Positions 60,116 to 64,000 of a stretch of 64,000 bases of DNA are shown one piece after another. Each line of letters opens with the position of its first letter. Within the stretch, counting starts at the first letter, position 1. The notes beneath the pieces were generated by a model that was not told where the DNA came from, ran no database searches, and saw only the letters and a list, made by a program, of their open reading frames with translations. A program made the position numbers and the translations under genes. The DNA comes from an uncultured Lachnospiraceae bacterium (GTDB taxonomy: Bacteria; Bacillota; Clostridia; Lachnospirales; Lachnospiraceae): assembly GCA_902779575.1 (NCBI GenBank), contig CACZBW010000004.1:1-64000 (forward strand). The letters run 5' to 3'.

Positions 60116-61237
60116 ATGGCAAAAGCATTTGGTATCGTAACTTCGACTCCCAGAAGAGTCAACGTCTACGGACTGCAGGACTGCCGTCCGGCCGGAGCGT
60201 TTTCGTTCCTCGGCAGATATCGTGTGATTGATTTCCCGATCTCGAATCTGACCAACAGCGGGATTGAGAATATCCAGGTTTACCTGAACAAGTTCCCGCG
60301 TTCCCTGACGGACCACCTGGGAACAGGCCGCCAGTACAACATCAATTCCAAGAACGGGCGTCTGCAGCTTCTGTACTGCAATCACAACAACCATAATGAG
60401 GTCTATAATACCGATGTTTCGGATTATCTGGACAATATGGATTATCTGAACCTCATCTCCCAGGAGTACGTGGTGATCCAGCCCTGCTATATGATCTTCA
60501 AGCAGGATTTCGCGGATGTCCTCGAGGAGCATATCCAGTCCGGCGCGGATATCAGCATGCTTTACCATAAGGTAAACAACGGAAGAGATCATTTCCTCAG
60601 CTGCAGAGTCGTCACCGTCGACAAGGACCAGAGGATCACTTCTCTTTCTGAAAACCGCGGGAACCGGGCTTCCCAGTCCGTCTTCATGGACAGCTATGTG
60701 ATGAAGAAGGATCTGTTTATCGATCTGGTCAAGAAGGCGAGAGACTATTCCTCCACCTTCTCCCTTGCCCAGATGATTACCAAGGAGTGCGAGGAGCAGA
60801 ACCTGAATATCCGCGGCATCCAGCATAAGGGATATTTCGCGGCAATCTGTGATCTGCAGTCCTACTATGACGCGAGCACGGAGCTTCTCGACATGAAGGT
60901 CGCCAGATCCCTGTTCAGCGACGACTGGCCGATTTATACCAGAACCACGGATTCCTGCCCGACGCAGGTCTTCGAAGGCGCGAATATCTATCATTCCCTG
61001 GTTTCCGACGGATGCGAGATCGAGGGAACGGTCGCCAATTCCGTGATCGGCCGCGGCGTCAAGATCGGCAAGGATGCGGTAGTAAAGAACAGCATTGTTC
61101 TCTCTTATTCCGAGATCGGCCCCGGTGTCCATATGGAATACCAGATCGTGGACAAGTGGGCGAAAGTGATCAAGACAAAAGAGCTTATTGCAAAGCCGGA
61201 TGATCCGGGTTATGTAAAGACCGCGGACAGGCTGTAA
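60116..61237 (+). CDS. glgD: GlgD, regulatory subunit of ADP-glucose pyrophosphorylase
   Basis: 373 residues from ATG 60116 (GGAG, 5-nt spacing). GTG 60110 is an alternative. The fold matches GlgC, but the N-terminal nucleotide loop is lost (VTSTPRRVNVYGLQDC replaces LAGGRGSRL), which is the mark of non-catalytic GlgD. FLGRYRVIDFPISNLTNSG, HNNHNEVYNTDVSDYLD and CDLQSYYDAST are shared with other GlgDs. It stabilises and regulates the GlgC/GlgD heterotetramer. Confidence 0.95.
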   Translation: MAKAFGIVTSTPRRVNVYGLQDCRPAGAFSFLGRYRVIDFPISNLTNSGIENIQVYLNKFPRSLTDHLGTGRQYNINSKNGRLQLLYCNHNNHNEVYNTDVSDYLDNMDYLNLISQEYVVIQPCYMIFKQDFADVLEEHIQSGADISMLYHKVNNGRDHFLSCRVVTVDKDQRITSLSENRGNRASQSVFMDSYVMKKDLFIDLVKKARDYSSTFSLAQMITKECEEQNLNIRGIQHKGYFAAICDLQSYYDASTELLDMKVARSLFSDDWPIYTRTTDSCPTQVFEGANIYHSLVSDGCEIEGTVANSVIGRGVKIGKDAVVKNSIVLSYSEIGPGVHMEYQIVDKWAKVIKTKELIAKPDDPGYVKTADRL

Positions 61238-61355
61238 GCGGAGACGGGGGCGGAACACGGCAGCCGGTGTGAACAGGCTTGAGCTGCCGAAAGGAAGGCG
61301 GTGGACGATTCCCCGCTGAATCCCTCTGATATGCCGTAAGAAAAGAATATGTCAG

Positions 61356-61401
61356 GCAGGGCAGGACTGGTAAAGGATTTTATCAGCCTGCCCTGCTTTT
61401 T
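61356..61401 (+). terminator. Intrinsic terminator of glgC-glgD
   Basis: GCAGGGCAGG pairs with CCTGCCCTGC, and the inner CTGGTAAA/TTTATCAG extends the stem with a bulged A, followed by TTTTT. Confidence 0.85.
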
Positions 61402-61510
61402 CCGCTCCGCTTCCTTCAGGACGGCGGCCTGACGCAGGGATCTGTGAAGAAGCGCGGGCTGACTTCAGACCGGGTGCCTGGCGGCCGTTCTCTGAACACA
61501 GGACAGCGGC

Positions 61511-61540
61511 TTGACAGAGCCGACTCTCTGATGGGATAAT
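61511..61540 (+). promoter_or_regulatory. Promoter for the 78-residue gene operon
   Basis: TTGACA, 18 nt, GATAAT; about 125 nt before ATG 61666. Confidence 0.65.
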
Positions 61541-61665
61541 GGGCCTCAGCCGGAAAGTGCCTTCCGGACAGAGATATGCTTCCCGCATGCAGAAGAGAGC
61601 ATCATTTCGGCGGGATGGGAAGAGGGCGCCTGCTCTGCAGGCGCAAAATATGGAGGTAAAACAGA

Positions 61666-61902
61666 ATGGCAATTAATCCTATGGAACTACTGAAACTGAA
61701 AGACCGTCTGAATCTTTTCCGGAAGGATCATCCGAGAGTCGGCAGCTTCATGTCCGCTGTACGGGAGGATATGCGCCCCGGAGCAGTCCTGGAGCTGAAG
61801 GTGACTTCACCTGAGGGAAAAGAGCTGGTCACGAATATCAAGATGAATGAAAACGATATCGAGACGCTCAGACTGCTGGCCAATCTGCGCGGGAAAAAGT
61901 GA
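61666..61902 (+). CDS. 78-residue conserved-style protein
   Basis: 78 residues, ATG 61666 (GGAGG upstream). It starts MAINPMELLKLKDRLNLFRK, has a charged middle helix and an acidic beta part (LELKVTSPEGKELVTNIKMN), ending LANLRGKK. It lacks signal or membrane segments. Similar small proteins are common in Lachnospiraceae but unnamed. First gene before an HD hydrolase with 56 nt, so a shared transcript is likely. Confidence 0.65.
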   Translation: MAINPMELLKLKDRLNLFRKDHPRVGSFMSAVREDMRPGAVLELKVTSPEGKELVTNIKMNENDIETLRLLANLRGKK

Positions 61903-61958
61903 CGCACGGATCCCGGTACCGGTTTTATGCTGCACGATGACGGGAGGTACTGCTGAAA

Positions 61959-62552
61959 ATGGACAGGGAAAGACTTGACAGGCAGATCCGCTTTATTCTG
62001 GAACTGGACAAAGAAAAGTCAATTCTGCGGCAGACGCATCTGAGCGGCGGCGGGCCCAGGGAGAATGACGCGGAGCACGCCTGGCACCTTGCCGCCATGA
62101 CATGGCTGCTGAGCGAATATTCCAATCAGCCGGTCGACACGGCGAAGACCATGCTCATGGTTCTCCTGCACGACGTGGTGGAGATCGATGCCGGCGACTC
62201 CTATGCCTATGATCCGGAAGCCCAGAAAAGCGCTCCCGAAAGAGAGCGGAAGGCCGCCGAAAGACTCTACGGTTTGCTGCCTGAAGATCAGGGGAGTTTT
62301 CTGAAGGCTCTCTGGGAGGAGTTTGAAAGGGGAGAGAGTCCCGAGGCTAAATTTGCCCATGTGATGGACAATCTTCAGCCCATGCTGCTGAACCATTCCA
62401 ACGGCGGACAGGACTGGAGCAGCCGCGGCGTGCGCCGTTCCCAGGTTGAGGAGCGCAACCGGCACACAGCGGAGGGCTCGGAGGCGATCTGGGCCTATAT
62501 GAAGGAGATCATAGAGCAGAATCTTCAGAGGGGCTCCCTGAAGGATGAATAA
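61959..62552 (+). CDS. HD-domain hydrolase, YfbR-like
   Basis: 197 residues. The metal ligands are H in AEHAWHLAA (about residue 42), the HD pair in LLHDVVEID (about residue 70) and D in HVMDNLQPML. Their spacing is that of YfbR/5'-nucleotidase-type HD proteins, which remove phosphate from deoxynucleoside monophosphates. Substrate here is inferred from the fold only. GGGAGGTACTGC is the ribosome site. The nitroreductase gene follows with 76 nt. Confidence 0.85.
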   Translation: MDRERLDRQIRFILELDKEKSILRQTHLSGGGPRENDAEHAWHLAAMTWLLSEYSNQPVDTAKTMLMVLLHDVVEIDAGDSYAYDPEAQKSAPERERKAAERLYGLLPEDQGSFLKALWEEFERGESPEAKFAHVMDNLQPMLLNHSNGGQDWSSRGVRRSQVEERNRHTAEGSEAIWAYMKEIIEQNLQRGSLKDE

Positions 62553-62628
62553 TTCTCCGGAATCTGATTCCGGAAGCTGTTTTAAGGCGGCGCGCGCCGC
62601 TGCCGGACATGAACGGAAGGAGAAAGAC

Positions 62629-63144
62629 ATGAAGAGTTTTCTGGAACTTGCAGAAGCAAGATATTCCTGCAAGAAGTTTTCCGACAGAGCCATTTCGGAT
62701 GAAGACCTGAATTATGTCCTTGAAGCGGGACGCCTTGCTCCGACAGCAAAGAATCTTCAGCCACAGCATATCTATGTGATGCGTTCGGCGGAAGCCCTGG
62801 AGCAGATTGACAAGCTGACGCCCTGCAGATACGGAGCGCCGGTCGTTGCCGTTATCGCTTATGACCGTGACAATGTTTTCACTTTCCCGGGCGGACGCGC
62901 CACCTCCGGTGCGGAGGATGTCTCGATCGTGGCGACGCATATGATGCTGGCGGCAGCGGACAGGGGCCTGAATTCCTGCTGGCTGAATTTCTTTGATCCG
63001 GATAAGGCAGCCGCGGAGCTTGACCTTCCGGACAACGAAACAGTGGTCCTGCTTCTGGATCTCGGCTATGCCGCGGAAGGAGCTGCGCCGCTGGCGAATC
63101 ACACGAACCGCAAAGCGCTGTCGGAAACAGTGACCTGGCGATGA
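62629..63144 (+). CDS. Nitroreductase family flavoprotein
   Basis: 171 residues from ATG 62629 (AAGGAG). FMN-binding ARYSCKKFSDRAIS and RLAPTAKNLQPQ are in the N-terminal third. VATHMMLAAADRGLNSCWL is the dimer and FMN helix, and LLLDLGYAAEGAAP ends the fold. It probably reduces nitro groups or quinones, or acts on an enone, using NAD(P)H. Third gene of the small operon. Confidence 0.9.
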   Translation: MKSFLELAEARYSCKKFSDRAISDEDLNYVLEAGRLAPTAKNLQPQHIYVMRSAEALEQIDKLTPCRYGAPVVAVIAYDRDNVFTFPGGRATSGAEDVSIVATHMMLAAADRGLNSCWLNFFDPDKAAAELDLPDNETVVLLLDLGYAAEGAAPLANHTNRKALSETVTWR

Positions 63145-63271
63145 GGGAATTTCCGGGCTGTCTGCGGCAGACGGAGTTTTCAGCAGGAAAGTATGGAAAA
63201 AAGAAGTTAAGGATAAAAGATAAATCATTTTGATTCGCAGAAGACCGGATAAACAAAAAGAGGATAACACT

Positions 63272-63475
63272 ATGGATAACGGCATTCTTAAAAAAGCGCT
63301 GGCCAGGGGGATTCTGGTGGGCCTGATTCTGGCACTGGCAGTACTGGCAGCACGTGTGCTGGTTGCGAAGACTGATTTTATAGCGACGGTAACATCCTGG
63401 TACGGAATTCTTTCCCTTATTTGTTTTCCGGTTGGCTGCATCCTTCTTTTTTATTTTGACCTGAAGAAAAAGTAA
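63272..63475 (+). CDS. Small two-span membrane protein
   Basis: 67 residues from ATG 63272 (AGAGGA upstream). Two hydrophobic helices (residues 11-30 GILVGLILALAVLAARVLV and 40-62 YGILSLICFPVGCILLFYF), with a basic tail DLKKK. No family recognised. It lies between a nitroreductase gene and the CobW-like gene, with a strong hairpin downstream. Confidence 0.6.
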   Translation: MDNGILKKALARGILVGLILALAVLAARVLVAKTDFIATVTSWYGILSLICFPVGCILLFYFDLKKK

Positions 63476-63517
63476 TTATAATCGGATTTGTTCTGAAGAA
63501 AAGCTGTTATAACCGGA

Positions 63518-63560
63518 CCGCGCAGAATAAAGGACAGAGGATGTTCTTTATTCTGCGCGG
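63518..63560. terminator. Terminator between the small membrane protein and the CobW-like gene
   Basis: Perfect 15-bp stem CCGCGCAGAATAAAG/CTTTATTCTGCGCGG with a 13-nt loop, then CTGTTT. Confidence 0.7.
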
Positions 63561-63590
63561 CTGTTTCAGTGGACGCCTGGAGTGGATCAG

Positions 63591-64000
63591 ATGATACGGA
63601 TAGACTTGATAACAGGATTTCTGGGTTCCGGAAAGACCACCTTTCTGCATGGTTATGCCCGGTATCTGATGGACAGCGGGTTGAAAATCGGGATCATAGA
63701 AAATGATTTCGGAGCGGTAAACGTCGATATGATGCTTCTGCAGGACCTTGAGGGAGAGCAGTGCGAGCGGGAGATGGTTGCGGGCGGAGCGGATCTTGAT
63801 ACCTACCGCAGGCGCTTTCGCACGAAGCTGATTTCCATGGGGATGAGAGGATTTGACAGAGTCCTGATCGAGCCCTCCGGCATCTTTGACGCGGAAGAGT
63901 TCTTCGACGCGCTCTGTGAAGAACCCTTAAACCGCTGGTATGAGATCGGGTCTGTCATAGCCATCGTGGATGCCCTGCTTCCTCCGGAACTGTCGCGGGA
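63591..64000 (+). CDS. CobW/G3E-family GTPase, 5' part
   Basis: 136 residues are visible; the gene runs off the window. It starts with DLITGFLGSGKTTFLHGY, the G3E P-loop GxxGxGKTT, then IIENDFGAVNVDM (the conserved E-N-x-F-G) and VLIEPSGIFDAEE. Members load zinc, nickel or cobalt into target proteins, or act in cobalamin synthesis. The CxCC metal motif, usually near residue 65-75, is replaced by EGEQCEREMV with a single Cys here. GGAG at 63580-63583. Confidence 0.85.
   Translation, partial: MIRIDLITGFLGSGKTTFLHGYARYLMDSGLKIGIIENDFGAVNVDMMLLQDLEGEQCEREMVAGGADLDTYRRRFRTKLISMGMRGFDRVLIEPSGIFDAEEFFDALCEEPLNRWYEIGSVIAIVDALLPPELSR

Larger units (their letters stand above)
61238..61665 (+). other. 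Gap after glgD with terminator and promoter
   Basis: 428 nt without a gene. It holds the glgD terminator and the promoter of the next operon (separate entries). Otherwise nothing recognised. Confidence 0.6.

Noticed and set aside
1..64000. CRISPR array, tRNA or rRNA gene
   Set aside because: No regularly spaced repeats, and no cloverleaf or rRNA segments found by eye; a short tRNA could still be missed without a search.

Overview
The window reads as a chromosome segment of an anaerobic Clostridia member, most likely Lachnospiraceae. Pointers to this are the clostridial-style tmRNA tag, the GlgC/GlgD pair, MurT, an ispH-rpsA junction, an EF2568-type selenium cluster, an indolepyruvate:ferredoxin oxidoreductase operon, and moderately GC-rich coding sequence with strong AGGAGG ribosome binding sites. 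No taxon-defining rRNA is present, so this is inference.

Positions 1-3302 are a visibly more AT-rich mobile or prophage remnant. It holds the 3' end of a DDE transposase, a phage structural (tail-tube-like) protein, a small HTH protein, a DHH-like phosphoesterase and several unknown small genes, separated by intrinsic terminators. No integrase or att site is visible. A gene-free stretch (3303-3913) with two terminator hairpins and an iterated GGACCGG motif leads into the next locus.

Positions 3914-17872 are one long co-directional type VII secretion (T7SS/ESX-like) locus. It encodes a membrane protein, a VWA-FHA membrane protein, a second FHA membrane protein, a 1593-residue EssC-type FtsK/SpoIIIE ATPase with three P-loop domains, a YukD/EsaB ubiquitin-like protein, three DUF4176 proteins interleaved with five WXG100 proteins, a 560-residue candidate effector, and a radical SAM enzyme with a short SPASM/twitch tail. 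Recognisable EsaA, EssA and EssB are absent. The FHA/VWA scaffold plus the radical SAM enzyme makes this the most unusual part of the window.

Positions 18164-30029 are mostly housekeeping: hom, gpmI, an HtrA protease, smpB next to ssrA (tmRNA), an orphan OmpR-type response regulator, a secreted protein, a GNAT enzyme, murT without gatD, and a 57-residue protein coupled to a degenerate ABC ATPase. Positions 30156-35292 form a selenium module: a LysR regulator and a class V aminotransferase on the minus strand face yedE-yedF-DUF3343-selD on the plus strand. An orphan sensor kinase follows at 35521 and may partner the orphan regulator.

Positions 37243-64000 carry a BaiN-like flavoprotein, cmk-ispH-rpsA, a YprB-like exonuclease, a nucleotidyltransferase, a metal-site-lacking Fur homologue, nnr, a tatB/tatA/tatC operon with a tryptophan-repeat solute-binding protein, a glutathione peroxidase, an SH3 lipoprotein, a MATE exporter, the iorA-iorB-paaK-ACT operon for aryl-pyruvate oxidation, an AEC transporter, glgC-glgD, and a small operon (78-residue protein, HD hydrolase, nitroreductase). 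The window ends inside a CobW/G3E GTPase gene. Promoters and terminators listed are read by eye.
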